From assembly GCA_014529385.2 (NCBI GenBank), contig CM043955.1, positions 141,206,640-141,270,639 on the forward strand: a DNA stretch of 64,000 nucleotides. The letters are read 5' to 3'. Positions within the stretch are counted from its first letter, which is position 1; each line of letters opens with the position of its first letter. The notes below the pieces were generated by a model. It worked only from the letters and a program-made list of their open reading frames with translations. It had not been told where the DNA came from and made no database searches. Positions 12,647-23,839 of this stretch are shown here, piece after piece. The translations under genes and the position numbers were made by a program. Source of the DNA: Adiantum capillus-veneris. Taxonomy: Eukaryota; Streptophyta; Polypodiopsida; Polypodiales; Pteridaceae.

Positions 12647-13560
12647 TGTTGGAGCGCAATATTTGTATAAATTCCCTTTGTAATGACTATCAAATTCCCT
12701 TTGTAATTCCAATGATGTCTACCATCTTTATCCAATTATCTGGATTATGTATAGATTTATTAGTTGGCTGGGACACAATGCGTTTCCATTTGTAATTATG
12801 ACGAGTAGAACTCAATGAAAACCCCATGTAAATTTGAGCTAAGGTGACTTAAGTAAAAAGGTCACCTCAGAACCATTTTTGAATAACATTTGAATCATTA
12901 ATTCTGTGTCGTACGAGTCTGAGAGAGAGAGAGTGTGTGTGATCTTATCCTCTTCGCTACGCGCATCTCCCTCACCGGATTCACGAAGCGACCACACCAT
13001 CGCAGTAGCCTCTCCGAGAGCTACGTGCCCACGCCACGCATTCGCATCTTCCAGCTGCTCGTGAGCAATCTTCCCACGAGCTTGTTTTTCTTGTAAGTAG
13101 CACAAACGGTGTTTGTTTCCAACAATCAAGTACTTTATGGAACGAGGGCGAGATTAGCTACACATAGATGTTTATAGACTTAGGTTTCACATACTTTTAG
13201 GTTATGATCTGTCAGTCTATTGTGACTGTATTCGAGGTAGTTAGGGTTATAATCTGGTGAGATTGGACTTATAGGTAAGTGTATCCTAGTGAGGGGATGA
13301 TGCCTAACAAGTTTGAAGCAATTCCGAGTTCATTTGATGTGTAAACGGTGTTATGAGCATTTAGGGATAGAGTGGGTTAGAGTTAACAAGGATTAGTCAA
13401 TGATGCATCATAGAAGTGCGTATGTGTAGGTTGGTCTCAGCCTGACAAGCTAACGAGATTGCCTCAGTGAACCTACGGGTTAGTCGTGTCACCGGATGAC
13501 AAGTATGTTGTCTGTGTCATGCTTGTGAGCATGAATAGGGGAGTAGCTTACCCCAAAACA
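12647..13560 (+). repeat. 3' LTR of element A (914 bp)
   Basis: The LTR begins TGTTGGAGCG and ends CCCCAAAACA, with TG...CA termini. Its counterpart is the minus-strand LTR at 52768-53684 (917 bp), which aligns along the whole length in reverse complement. It contains a GA/GT simple repeat near 12920 and a GC-rich stretch near 12960-13090. The flank after the LTR is GATGG; the matching left flank would be outside the window. Confidence 0.9.
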
Positions 13561-16500
13561 GATGGGGGGAGGGAAAATCCACACAGGTGGTCAGTAGTGC
13601 CATTGGAGTACACCCTGGACCATGGTGTAGAAAGGCCCAGGACGCCAGAGTTGTAGGAAAGCCTCTTTGCGCTCCCGCATGCGGTTGGAGATGCCCTGTA
13701 GTCCCTCGAGTTTTCCTCTGAGAGTGTGGATCAGCTCTAGCCAAAAATCACGTACAGTTTCTGCTGGTGACACAGGGAGAGCCTCAAGGATGCGGAAACA
13801 ACGGGCTCGCTAGATGAACCAGAGTGTTAGGCCACTGATGAGCTCCCAACACTCCTCTCTCTCACTACACCACTCCTGTGGAGTAAGCTATGTAGTAGCA
13901 GGCTGAAATGTAGGTCACCCCTCCTGCATCACTATCATCTTGCTGGTGGAGGATAGCTCAAACTGAAGTGCCGGGCCCGTGAGGGTGGACCAAGCCGTTG
14001 CTCCCCAAGTGTACTATCGAGCCATGGAGAGAGCAAGCATCAGCCGTAGAACTCGTAGCCACACCTGCTGGGCCGAAGGATAGTCCCAAAGATAGTGACG
14101 CTGACTCACAAGATGGTGAGAAGCTGCACATGTGGTCGAGAGACCACTATGCAGTAGCCAACTCCCAACTGTGGTAGCTCTATGTGCAACCGGCCACTAA
14201 AACAAGGTGACTCACCTCGGCTGTCTGGAGTCCCACAACCTCTCCCAAAATGCTGTCAAGAACTCAGCTGTGAGACCCTCCTCCTGCCAATGAGGTGCTG
14301 CAGCGGGGCGGGCCTCTCTCTGTGCTGCTAGTATATGACGTCCCAGACGAACAGTGTACTGAAAGAACGGGACTCCTGGATGGTCTACAGAAGCAAATAG
14401 ATCCCTCCATAGCCACTCACTAGGATCCCACTGTACTCGTGCCAGTGGACAACACTCCCAAGCCCACAACCTCCAATGTCCACTCTCAAGAGTTGCTGGG
14501 TCAGGATCTATGACACAAGTCCTTCCACATATGCCCACTACTCCGATCCTCTGAAAACAACACTTTGCCACCTGCGAGGCCTCTACTGCAACTCGCTGAA
14601 GGCATCCCCCACCCTGGAGCTCGAAGAAAAGGGATGAAACAGTCTTTGAGCAGGCCCTGATTGAGATGAGAACCTCCAGTCGTGTGAAGGCTCCCATCCA
14701 CCGGGGTGCTACTGGCTCGAGAGGCATGAGCCATTAAGTTGGAACTGACTCTGAGATGTCCTGGCACATGCTCTAGACCCCTCTCATGCCCTGTAGCTGG
14801 AGATCCTGTACCTCCTCTGACAAACCTGTGAACTCTAGCCAGTCACCTAAAGAGCGCGCTGGACCCACTGCCATGGGACCCCAGAAACATGAGGACGATT
14901 GCCAACCAAGTGGCCTCTCTGAGTGCTAACCATGGGGTTCAAGACGAGGAGCTACCGTAGGTGCTCCTCCGTGCACGTAGGCTGTCTCTGTTTCAAGCCA
15001 CGCCACAAGAGCTCCCAAGATCAAAGCAAGCTCACAGCGAAGCGGTCCTCTAGTCTCCTGCTCAAACCAATTCTGCGCATCTCTGTGAAGATCCATCTGG
15101 TCGAAGGTTGCCAAGGGCCTCCTGCCTGAGGCACCCTAGCACGAAGCCGTTGTAGCAAGAACTCCTTCCAAGGCTCCTCACCTAGAAGAAGTCCTCTGAC
15201 AATGAACTTCCCAAGAAGGGCTCTGCTCTGCTATGCTGGATCAATGATCCCAAGCCCTCCTTGTGAACAAGGAAGAGTGATGACCTGCCAAGACTCTTTG
15301 GCATGGGATATATGAGTGTCACGACCTGACCAAAGGAAATTCCTGATAAGCCTCTCTACCTGGCTGATACAAGAACTCGAGAAGATCCAACAAGAAGGGA
15401 TGTAGCACATAGTCGCCAAGAACACCTGGTTGGCAACTACTACTCTGCCAGCCAAAGAAAGTCGTGCTGAGCTCCAATGTAACAACTTTCTCCTAACAGA
15501 CAGGAGAAGGGGAGCAATCTGCTGCTCGGGAGACAGGTCCAAACCCACCTGATAGCCCAAGTAATGAACTGCAGTCCCTGGGGGAATCCACCTAAAACCC
15601 TCTCCTGGAATCCAATCGGGCACAGAAGCTCTACCAACCGAGAAAGAAACTATCTGTCTCCAGTTGATCAGTGCACTCGATGCACAACATAAGGTCTCCA
15701 GAGCCTGCTTAAACCTGTGAAGGTTGGCCTCCTGTCCATCTAAGTACAAGGCTGAGTCATCGGCAAACTCAGCGTCCAATAGCTCATCTCCCCAATTATG
15801 GAGTGCTAAGCCCCCTAGACCTGCTGCAACACCATAGAACAGAAAGAGGAAGGGAGCACAAGGACAGCCTTGTCTGACCAAGCGTGTAAGCATGAAGCGA
15901 TCACCTCTACCTCCTGCCAAGAGTACCTGATTGTGAGCCTGTCTGTACAAAGATGACACCCCTCTGATCCAAGCATCTGAGAAGCCCATCCTTCGTAGAG
16001 TGCCCTCTAGAAACTCCCAGTCAACTCTGTCATATGCCTTCTCAAAGTCAAGAAGAAGAATCACGAGGTCCTCACCATGGAGCCGTTCCTGGGTAGAAGC
16101 CTCCCAGAAAGTAAAGATGTTGTCAAGGATACTGCGTTCCTTGACAAAACCTGTTTGAGTCCCATGTATAAGGTTCTATAGAAGTGGCTGAATCCTCAAA
16201 CTCAGATCCTTGGCAAGAATTTTGTAGGCTGAGTTGAGGATGGTGATGGGGCGCCACTGTTGAATCTCATCCAAGGAGCCACCCTCCTTGGGAATGAGGT
16301 AAATTAGGCCCTCACTCATGCTGTGAGGCATCACTCCTATGTGCAAAATGTACTGAAAAGCACTACAGAGATCTGGGCCAAGCAGGTCCCAATACTCCAA
16401 GAAAAAACTGGGAGTCAATCCATCCTCACCTGGACAGCTACCACGGGGGAGGGTCCTAAGAGCTGTGTGTAGTTCCTCAAGCTAAAGTGGTAGCTCAAAT

Positions 16501-17877
16501 CTTTGATGCATCTCCTCAGTCACAAGACAAGGCATTTGTGCCCAAACCTATTCCCTACATGCATCCTGACGCTCTGACTGGGACTCTGCAGACAGAAACT
16601 CACGGTAAAATTGAGTAGCAACTGCACGCATATCCTCGGGCTCAGAAGCAACTGACCCATCTGGCCTCCTCAACTGACTGACCTTGGCATGCAAGTGCTG
16701 AGGTCCCATTGCCTCAAAGAAAGCACCAGCCACTCTCTCACCCACCTGGGTCCGCTGAGATGCCTGTCGGTGAAAAGAAAACTCATGTCGCCTCTCCTTT
16801 GTGCTAGCAAGCTCCTGTCGAGCCTATTGTAACTGCTCCTCCAACCAAGGACTATCTGGATGCTGCTCCTGCATCCTCTATAATGAAGCAATGCCCCGTC
16901 TGAGACGCTGGTCGTCCTCTCTTGCTGCAACCCGGCGAGCCAGAGATTCCTGGAGAAAAAAGCGGCTAATGTGGGCTAGGCCTGAGGCCACTCTGTCAGC
17001 AGAGACTCCTGCCTATCCAAGCTCTCTGTCCAGAGAACCTCTACCCACTCTCTCAGTGATGAGTCCAACAAGACTCTCTCTGGGATGCGAAGCATCGTGC
17101 TCGACTCCTCTGTTTGTCTACCACTGTGAGGATCATTGTTGCATGGTCCGAGAAGGGGGTCCCTGACAGAATGCCCACTATCCCTCCCATGTCACTGAAG
17201 TGGTCACTAGTGTAGAAGCGATCTATCCGCGATAGATTCACTCCTCGCACTCTGTGGTCCGACTTAGAGAAGGCAGGGCTGTCTGGGGGCCTCACAAAAC
17301 CAGAGTGCTGCCAAACATCCGAAACCCTCAGAGTCATACAAAACCTCTCGCAAGCTGCCAACTCAACTCCATGCACTGTAGCATGGCTGCTAGCAATCCT
17401 GTCAGAAGGGTTCTCCAACATGATGAAGTCCCCTCCTATGCACTAGTGTCCTGCCTACGGTAGAGACTCAACTATCTGAGACCAAAACTCTGCACGAGCA
17501 CTCGCCACATTGGGCGCAGAGATGTTCAAGAAACCCACTAGGCCACCCTCAACGTGCATAGTAATCCACTGAGCCCTACCTGGCACAATAATCCCTCTGC
17601 CCACAATGGCCTGCTGCAAAGAGTCCACAATAGTCATACATACCCCACCCTAGATGCCTCCAGGTCCAAAAGAAGCTGAACAAAAAGTATCATATTGTCC
17701 ATGCAAGAGCTGACCACAATGTCTAATGCGGCTCTCACACAGATAGTGCTCATGAAGCATAAGGAGATCAATCTCTCCTCCCACAAGGCAGCGCTGAAGC
17801 TCTTGACACAGTCGACCCCACTGACGCTGAAACGGGAGCCCACCTAGTCCCTGCACGTTCCATGAGACGAGCCTCAT
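13561..17877 (-). pseudogene. LINE 1 ORF2: endonuclease and reverse transcriptase
   Basis: The start MRLVSWNVQGLGG at 17877 is the first endonuclease motif. HEHYL carries the catalytic Glu, GDFIM near 17430 stands where GDFN is expected (Asn to Ile), and SDHAT near 17140 is the final motif. RT motifs follow: LIYLIPKEGG (16310), WRPITILN (16250), LLLDFEKAYDRVDW (16060), RQGCPCAPFLF (15870) and the catalytic FADD (15765). The thumb and C-terminal region continue past 15231 in several frames to the LTR border. A zinc-finger RVT-like domain probably lies near 14050-14250, judged from spacing only. At least six stops or shifts make it inactive. Its role would be target-primed reverse transcription. 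Confidence 0.83.
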
Positions 17878-18126
17878 CGGGAGTGAGAGAGAACAGATGT
17901 TGTCGCAACAGCTAGACGGGCTATCTTCGAGGCTGGCTTGGATGGGGAGTAATCCACATCCGAGAAACCTCTAGATAGGCGTGACTGCATCGAGTGCCTG
18001 GCCCAAGCCCAAGCCCAAGCAGAGCGAGCCGTATGTAAAGCAACCTTATCTGTCTAGGAGTCCTTATGAATGTATACATAGCATGGCAAGCACTGTGTAT
18101 CGGTAAAGAAGTAAACCACAATGTGT

Positions 18127-19938
18127 CTACATCCTACTGAATTTGGAGGTGTCACCGCAAACTTGGCCAATGGCCACAAAGTTTGGAGCATGTCTGTAAC
18201 TCCTAGGTCTCCCATGTGGTGAGACAACTCTAGGAACTGTGCGTGAAACCATCCCAACATTGAGTCGAGAGTCTACTCTGTCTGGTCCCTGCCGCAAAGG
18301 GGAAGGAGAAGCCAACTGTTGAGTCCAAGGCCTTTGTCCCCCTAGCGGCAAGGAACAGAACATGGACCATGAAGCAGGCTGCCTCATGGTCTGTTGAGGG
18401 GTCGCAGAGAAAATGAGTGAAGCCCTAATCGAAGAAGTCCCATCGGTGCCGGATGTCAATGCTCATCAGACCACGAGGGATAGCTGCAAGGGAAGATGTC
18501 TGTACCTACAGAGGGGGTCGCAAGAAAGGCTGTCCCTCTGTCGCTAAGCGACTCGTGGCAAAGGCGCTGCCAAGAGATCTCCTAGCCTCTGGAGAAGGCC
18601 CTGTCCCCTAGGTCAAATTTGGAACTGAAGCAGCGAGGGGGGGAGAAGGAGTTGGGGGGAGTGGTGGAGAAGAGGGGCGGGAGGGAGCGGCAGAGGTAGA
18701 GGGGTGGAGGGAAGAGGCGGCGGGAGCAGGAGGTGGGGGGAGGATGAGGAAGAGGGGGGGAACTATGGGGGGGGGGGAGGGGCTGTCGAGGGTGAAACTG
18801 GGGTGGGGGCTGGAGCAGGGACCTCATCTTGCTCTAGAGGACCAAACTAGTTCCCCGTGGGAACCCACTGCTGTTGAGTGGGTGCTTGAGGACCACTTTG
18901 AGTGCCAGACTGACGCTGTGGTCCTTGTCGTCTACCACGTGCCTGCTGCCATCCCTCCTCCGTTGGAGCCCCAAGATCAGAGGGTGGCTCTGCATGTGTG
19001 CGTTGTGTCTTTGTCTGTGTCTGTTGGCCAGCCCTTGCAGGCTGGGATTGAGGCTGTGGTATAGGTCGAGGCCTCCTCCATGGACAGGCCTTCGCTAGAT
19101 GGCTCATCTATCGATAAATGAAGCACTAGTTTGGGAGGCCCGAATACTCCACACTCTGTCTAAACCAACCCCCACTCACCCGAGGCAGAAGAATAACCTT
19201 CGGGAGCATGTGAATGTCTCTGACCAGAATGCGAGCAGAGGGAACTCCAGCCGCCTTCGCAGCTACTCAGGCTGCCGTGCGAGGTGTCTCTTGGACAGGC
19301 CCAATGGCTAAGCCGTTCTTGGACAAAAGTGGTAATACTCCCTCCGTAAACCCGGAGAGCAAACAGAGATGGGGATGTTTGCCTCCTCTACTAGAACATC
19401 CGAAGCAGGGCCGAAACCATGCCTCCACTATCAAAAGTGGGCACGTGCTGCTCGGATGGCCAATGGACTCATGGCGATGACCTTGGATGCCATCTCGGAG
19501 GTCTCAAACTTGATCTGGTAGTAACCGCGTCCGAGTATCTGCACATCCAAGATCTTGCCCACCTGTGCAAGAAGGTGGGCCTGGAGAAGGTCACGCAGCT
19601 CTCCTCCGCTAGGTTGGGTGCCGAGAATCTTGCAGATGACAGAAGTCTCCTGCAATCGCTCTACCTCAGTGGCAAGGCTCGCTTGCTCTATTTCCAAAAG
19701 AGCAAGTTGAATGGTGGGCTCAGCGTGGTTGGGCAAGGGGGCTTATGACGAGTCCCTCTGTGGTGGAGCTGAAGCCTCTATCCGTGTCTACTGCTGTGGC
19801 AAAACGAACGGGCAGTGGAGAGTGACTGTAGACGAGCGTCGAGCACTTGCCCAAAAAGATAGTGCTACACGAGCCAATCTGCAGGAAGGGAGGGGACGGA
19901 GCAGCTGGGTAATGTGCGGGTGTGCAAGCGGGGGGGGG

Positions 19939-19969
<31 letters not shown>

Positions 19970-19983
19970 ATGGCAGCACGCAA
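18127..19983 (-). pseudogene. LINE 1 ORF1: gag-like protein
   Basis: The N-terminal part (19983-19720) begins with a poly-Pro run encoded by the C-rich strand. A DUF4283-like segment follows at 19736-19431, with the typical stretch ILGRGYYQIKF and a terminal SPLAIRAARAHF. A CCHC knuckle lies near 19105-19135, but its second Cys codon is TAT and an Arg codon has become TGA. After this the sequence is Gln/Pro-rich (19107-18580) and then a basic region near 18459-18127. The product would bind the LINE RNA. Frame changes and stops are frequent. The exact start is not clear because it falls in the G/C homopolymer. Confidence 0.65.
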
Positions 19984-20144
19984 GAAGGTAGTGGGTGGCC
20001 TGTGGGCAGCGCAAAAACAGGGGGCCAGCGGACGGGCTATGGGGCAGTGCGCAGGAGCGGCGGGGACGGGGGGGTAGCGTGCAGGGGCTGGCGGGGGTGG
20101 GGGCAGCGGGGGAGGACGCTAGTGATGGCGCAACGGGGGGGGAA

Positions 20145-20182
<38 letters not shown>
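19929..20182 (+). repeat. two long poly-G runs in G-rich DNA
   Basis: Poly-G with rare A occurs at about 19931-19969 and 20138-20181, in a region that is G-rich on the plus strand from about 19740. A shorter G run is at 18767-18779. The runs would allow G-quadruplexes on the plus strand and are a known problem for sequencing and assembly, so their lengths are unreliable. Confidence 0.9.
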
Positions 20183-20183
<1 letters not shown>

Positions 20184-20468
20184 ACAGTAGCGAGTGGAAC
20201 TCACCTCAAGTCAAGACCTCTCAGCATGATGATCTGCATTTGTGCTTGAGAATTGCATCTAAGGATGCCTCAGAAGTGTTCTGTGACACACACACATTCT
20301 ATCATTGCGTGGAGTGCAAAGTGAAAGAGCTCCATCTCCTTCTCCAAGCTTGTGGAGAAGTGAAGAGCCTACACCAACTCTTGTCTATGGAATGCAAATC
20401 CAAATAAGAGCCATGCTTCAATGCTTAATGAGAGATCTTGACTTGAGGTGAGTGCCACTCGCTACTGT

Positions 20469-20513
<45 letters not shown>

Positions 20514-20515
20514 TT
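20138..20515. repeat. inverted repeat with poly-G and poly-C arms
   Basis: The left arm is poly-G followed by GCAACAGTAGCGAGTGG (20181-20223). The right arm (20436-20513) is the reverse complement, ending in poly-C. The roughly 45 unique bases per arm differ at about two positions. The spacer of about 215 bp is LTR sequence shared with element C, and the right arm sits inside that LTR: the element C copy (near 54447) has no such insert. The structure would fold into a long hairpin. Confidence 0.88.
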
Positions 20516-21367
20516 TCTTCATATTGATTACTATGTTATTATGCTATGTTAAGCAAGACGAGTGATGATAAGTGAGGAACTATTTCTTTCTCCTATGGAT
20601 TATTCTTCCTCCTCTTCCCTACCCTCATTCCCTACTAGCTCTCTCCACCTTCGAAGGTGTTTGAGGCCTTGGGACCGAGTCTTGGGATAGTTAATGCTTT
20701 TTGCAAAGTTTAGGTTATGCTCATGATGCACGAAGCTTTCCATCTTCATAGCATCACCAAGGCCACAAGGAACACACAGATTGCATTGTAACAAGTCTCT
20801 CTTGATGGGAGATCTATAATACAAACGCCTTTTGGAGGGGGGACCAGCTCCAAGTAGATCCGGTCATCAATCGTCATGTTCTCTAATACTCTCTCTCTCT
20901 TGCAAAAGTATTGTTCATGCAAACATTTCCAAGTTAATTAAGTACTATGTTCATGTTGCTACCATCAGTTAAGTTCACCCTCTATGTTCTGAAAGTAATC
21001 TCACAAAAATGCTCACTCTATTTCTCTTAATTCCGCTATTCCCAAAGTTTATAGGCCATTCCCATTATATTGGTATCAGAGCATTTAGTTTATCTTTCTT
21101 GCTTAAGAATAGAGGTCCTTAAGTAGCCTATTAATGGTTGATTTTGTTAACTATATTAGCATAATTAGGACTGGGATCTATTATCGGTTTTTTTGAGTCC
21201 ACAATGTGGGATATGGTGCACACCTCAAGAGCTTTGGTCTTAATAATGGGGTCGTTTTAGACTTGCCTACAGTTTTACCATTATTGATCCATAAGAAGTC
21301 CGAAAGGAGCTACTCCTCGTCAATTTTGCTATGTTAGACCCACCCCACTACTCTGTATAATTAACCA
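20284..21367 (+). mobile_element. LTR and leader fragment of family C gypsy
   Basis: The sequence matches 54290-55310 (element C) along its length, apart from the right arm of the inverted repeat. The primer-binding site TGGTATCAGAGCA at 21071-21083 matches the 3' end of plant initiator tRNA-Met, so the part before it is a 5' LTR and the part after it is leader. Homology ends at about 21367, where the minus-strand copia element begins, so the coding part has been lost. Confidence 0.8.
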
Positions 21368-22448
21368 ATACTGACAAGCATGCATCATGGACACCAGGAT
21401 TGTAAGTGCACTCTGCGCTAAAAGCCCATTCTGCATCAACATCAGCAACACAGTCTCCTTTCACAGAAGACTCAACAATGGATGCATTTTTAGGGGAACC
21501 AGCATTTGCAGTGGAACCACCCTCTTTCTTCTTAGCCTCTTTGGCCTTCAACTTAGGACACGACTTGATCAAGTGATCATTGGCTTTACAATAATGGCAA
21601 CACATCTTCTTTTTGCCCTTATCACTAGAATTTCCAGACGAAGTACTGCCAGCAGAAGCATTAGGAACATAATTTTTGTCACTCGCAGTAGAACCATAAG
21701 AAGTGGCTGCATTACTGTTACCACCCTTTCTTTGAGAAGCAATAAAAGCCTGTTCAACTGCAAGCTGTCTAGTCCTGTTTTTTCTGGACAGTGACTCTTG
21801 CAACAGCAATGTGCATAATGCATCAAACTTGAAAGCTTCTGGATTTCCTTGGGTCATAAGTCTCCAAGTACTAGCAAAAGTCTCGTAGGAATCTGGTAAG
21901 GCATCAAGAACAGTTTGCACAAGGGAACTTTCTGAAATGACTTCACCTGCAGAAATAAGTTGCTCATTGATATCCTTGACACTAGCAAGGAAAGTGTCCA
22001 TATCATCCTCCTCATGCATAATCTTCGACTCCAGCTCTTTACGCAGCAAAGCAATTTTAGCCTCATTGCGGCTTGCATAAATACCTGCTAAAATATCCCA
22101 AGCCTGTTTTGCAGATTTTGCTGAACGTATGTGAGGAACAATGGTGCGCTTCACAGACAAGGCAATCAATGCATGAGCCTGCGCATCCTTAACATCCCAA
22201 TGAGCTTGTTCTGCCGTAGGCAAAACAACTCTAACAGCTACAATCCTTGCAGCAAGACCTGCAACATCATCAACATCGCCTACATCCTCAGAACCAGGAT
22301 GTACATCAATGCCCTGCACAATGTTCCAGACACCTTTTTACACAAGAACATGTTGCATCATATAAGCCCACATAGGGTAGTTGTCCCCATCCAAAATGTC
22401 CTTAGCAGCAAACATCTTGAACACATCTGTGTTGTTGTTGTCAGCCAT
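21348..22448 (-). pseudogene. gag: Ty1/copia gag (minus strand copy)
   Basis: The start ATG at 22448 gives MADNNNTDVFKMF. One stop (TAA near 22335) lies before KGVWNIVQGIDV, where the sister copy encodes Ser. The frame is then open to 21348. Central motifs match the copia gag (UBN2-like) domain: AKQAWDILAGIYASRNEAK, VLDALPDSYETF. The CCHC knuckle CHYCKANDHLIKSC is intact near 21590, better kept than in the plus-strand copy. The frame ends within the gag-protease linker (YNPGVHDACLSV), after which about 20 bases of unrelated sequence provide the stop. Confidence 0.87.
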
Positions 22449-23031
22449 GGTAAATGCTGCACCTGATGTGAAAACTGCCCGAAAATAGGAGAAATGGAGC
22501 GGGAACAACCTGTGCTATATAGCACAAACCGTAGAAGACTATAAGGCACCTGTTATGCAGAAAACGGCACTGACAAAAATTCTGCACAAAATGACGAAAT
22601 AGCCTGTGCAGTACTGCTTGTAGTGGAAACGGAGGCCGAAATGAGCCCAAATCAAAATTCTGAGCAGATCGAGCTCTTTGAGCTCGCCCAAAATTTTTGT
22701 CGACCTGCGAACGCTCGCCAAAGCTCACTAAAATTGGAGAAGGTGAGCAAGCGTGTGCTGGAGCAGCTGGCGACTAAGCCCGGGAGGACGTGACCTGCTC
22801 TGATACCAATTGTTGGAATTAGGGTTGCAGAGAAACACACACAGCTTGGAGAAGATGAAGGAAGGTCAAGGCACACAATAGAGAGTGTGTTACTTAGTGT
22901 GCAATGGAAAGATAGATAGCCCTAGAGTGATGGGCGTATATACAATGCTCGGGGGAAAAAACCTCCTAAAGAGGGAAAAAATGCCCCGGCGGTCCTAGTG
23001 TGGTCATCACTACCACATGTATATGGTAACA
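21367..23031 (-). mobile_element. truncated Ty1/copia element (minus strand)
   Basis: From right to left it has the LTR (22811-23031), a tRNA-Met PBS (22795-22808), a leader and gag, and it stops just after the gag end. The same family is present full length on the plus strand at 32336-37448. Protease, integrase and RT are missing here, cut at the junction with the family C leader. No target-site duplication can be tested because the 3' end is lost. Confidence 0.88.
22811..23031 (-). repeat. 5' LTR and PBS of the minus-strand copia element
   Basis: On the minus strand the LTR runs from TGTTACCATATACATG (23031) to CCCTAATTCCAACA (22811), 221 bp. The next bases are AT and then TGGTATCAGAGCAGG (22808-22794), the site for initiator tRNA-Met. 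The LTR is shared with the plus-strand copies at 32336-32565 and 37254-37448. Confidence 0.9.
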
Positions 23032-23092
23032 ATTGCTCATGGTGGTCATATCAAATACGAATAGACAAACTGAAAAATACCAAGAAATAAAG

Positions 23093-23830
23093 TAAACCAT
23101 AAGTGATACAACAAGTTCAAGAAGTACCAAATTGGTACTGTAATAGTGGACAGACATGCACTCAAGTTCAACAGTACCAAAAAGTACCAAATTTGGTATT
23201 GTAATAGTGGACAGACGTGCATCCAAGTTCAACAGTACCAAAAAGTACCAAATTTGGTATTGTGATAGTGGATAGACGTGCACCCAAGTTCAACAGCACC
23301 AAAAAGTAGAGATATAGTGAGGACAATTGAAACAGTAATGTAATGAAAGGTAACATACCAACATAGAACCAGATAGAGCAATAAAGTAAACCATAAGTGA
23401 TACAGCAAGTTCAAGAAGTACCAAATTGGTACTGTAATAGTGGACAGACGTGCACCCAAGTTCAACAGTACCAAAAACCAAATTTGGTACTGTAATAGTG
23501 GACAGACTTGCACCCAAGTTCAACAGTACCAAAAAGTACCCAATTTGGTACTGTAATAGTGGACAGACGTGCACCCAAGTTCAACAGTACCAAAAAGTAC
23601 CAAATTTGGTACTTTAATGCACATATAGTGAGGACAACTGAAACAGTAATGTAATGAAAGGTAACATACCAACACAGAACTAGATAGAGAGAGCAGATAA
23701 ATCTCACGGCCAAAAAATCAAGTTGACTCAGTCATTAAAAAGCACATAGTGCGGAATACACTTGGTATTGTTGACTACCAGATTTGGTACTATTGATTAC
23801 CGAATTTGGTACTATTGACTACCGGATTCA
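23093..23830. repeat. minisatellite with GTACCAAATTTGGTAC palindromes
   Basis: Units of about 59-61 bp contain GTACCAAATTTGGTAC or one-base variants, then a spacer with GTAATAGTGGACAGACGTGC. Seven or so units lie at 23120-23620. A larger unit of 294 bp (start at 23094, again at 23388) contains three to four small units and an ATATAGTGAGGAC spacer. At 23760-23825 the motif recurs in shorter form. It lies directly downstream of the transposase-like gene on the minus strand. Confidence 0.9.
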
Positions 23831-23839
23831 GTTGTTCAA

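Larger units (their letters stand above)
1..13560 (+). mobile_element. Ty3/gypsy LTR retrotransposon A (5' end outside window)
   Basis: The order is gag, aspartic protease, reverse transcriptase, integrase, retropepsin-like segment, third ORF, purine tract and 3' LTR. The RT-before-integrase order marks it as Ty3/gypsy. Gag, protease and RT reads lie in one frame broken by stop codons, so this is a dead copy. The 5' LTR and leader are off the left edge, but a sister copy on the minus strand (47640-53684) shows them, including a primer-binding site matching tRNA-Asp. That primer type and the long extra 3' region recall the Athila/Tat side of plant Ty3/gypsy elements. This lineage placement is inference. 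Confidence 0.88.
13561..20137 (-). mobile_element. LINE 1, non-LTR retrotransposon (decayed)
   Basis: On the minus strand, ORF1 (19983 to 18127) is followed by ORF2 (17877 to 13561) with AP-type endonuclease, reverse transcriptase and C-terminal region. No poly-A or other 3' tail is present. ORF2 sequence runs up to the exact end of the LTR of element A, so the likely reading is that element A inserted into the LINE and the rest of the LINE lies left of the window. The 5' end near 20137 merges into poly-G DNA and is not defined. Confidence 0.82.

Noticed and set aside
19711-20249. Gly-rich open frames on the plus strand across poly-G
   Set aside because: They arise from homopolymers and lie antisense to LINE 1 ORF1.
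23093-23620. GTACCAAATTTGGTAC array as a CRISPR array
   Set aside because: The sequence between palindromes is itself repeated, and no cas genes or bacterial context exist.
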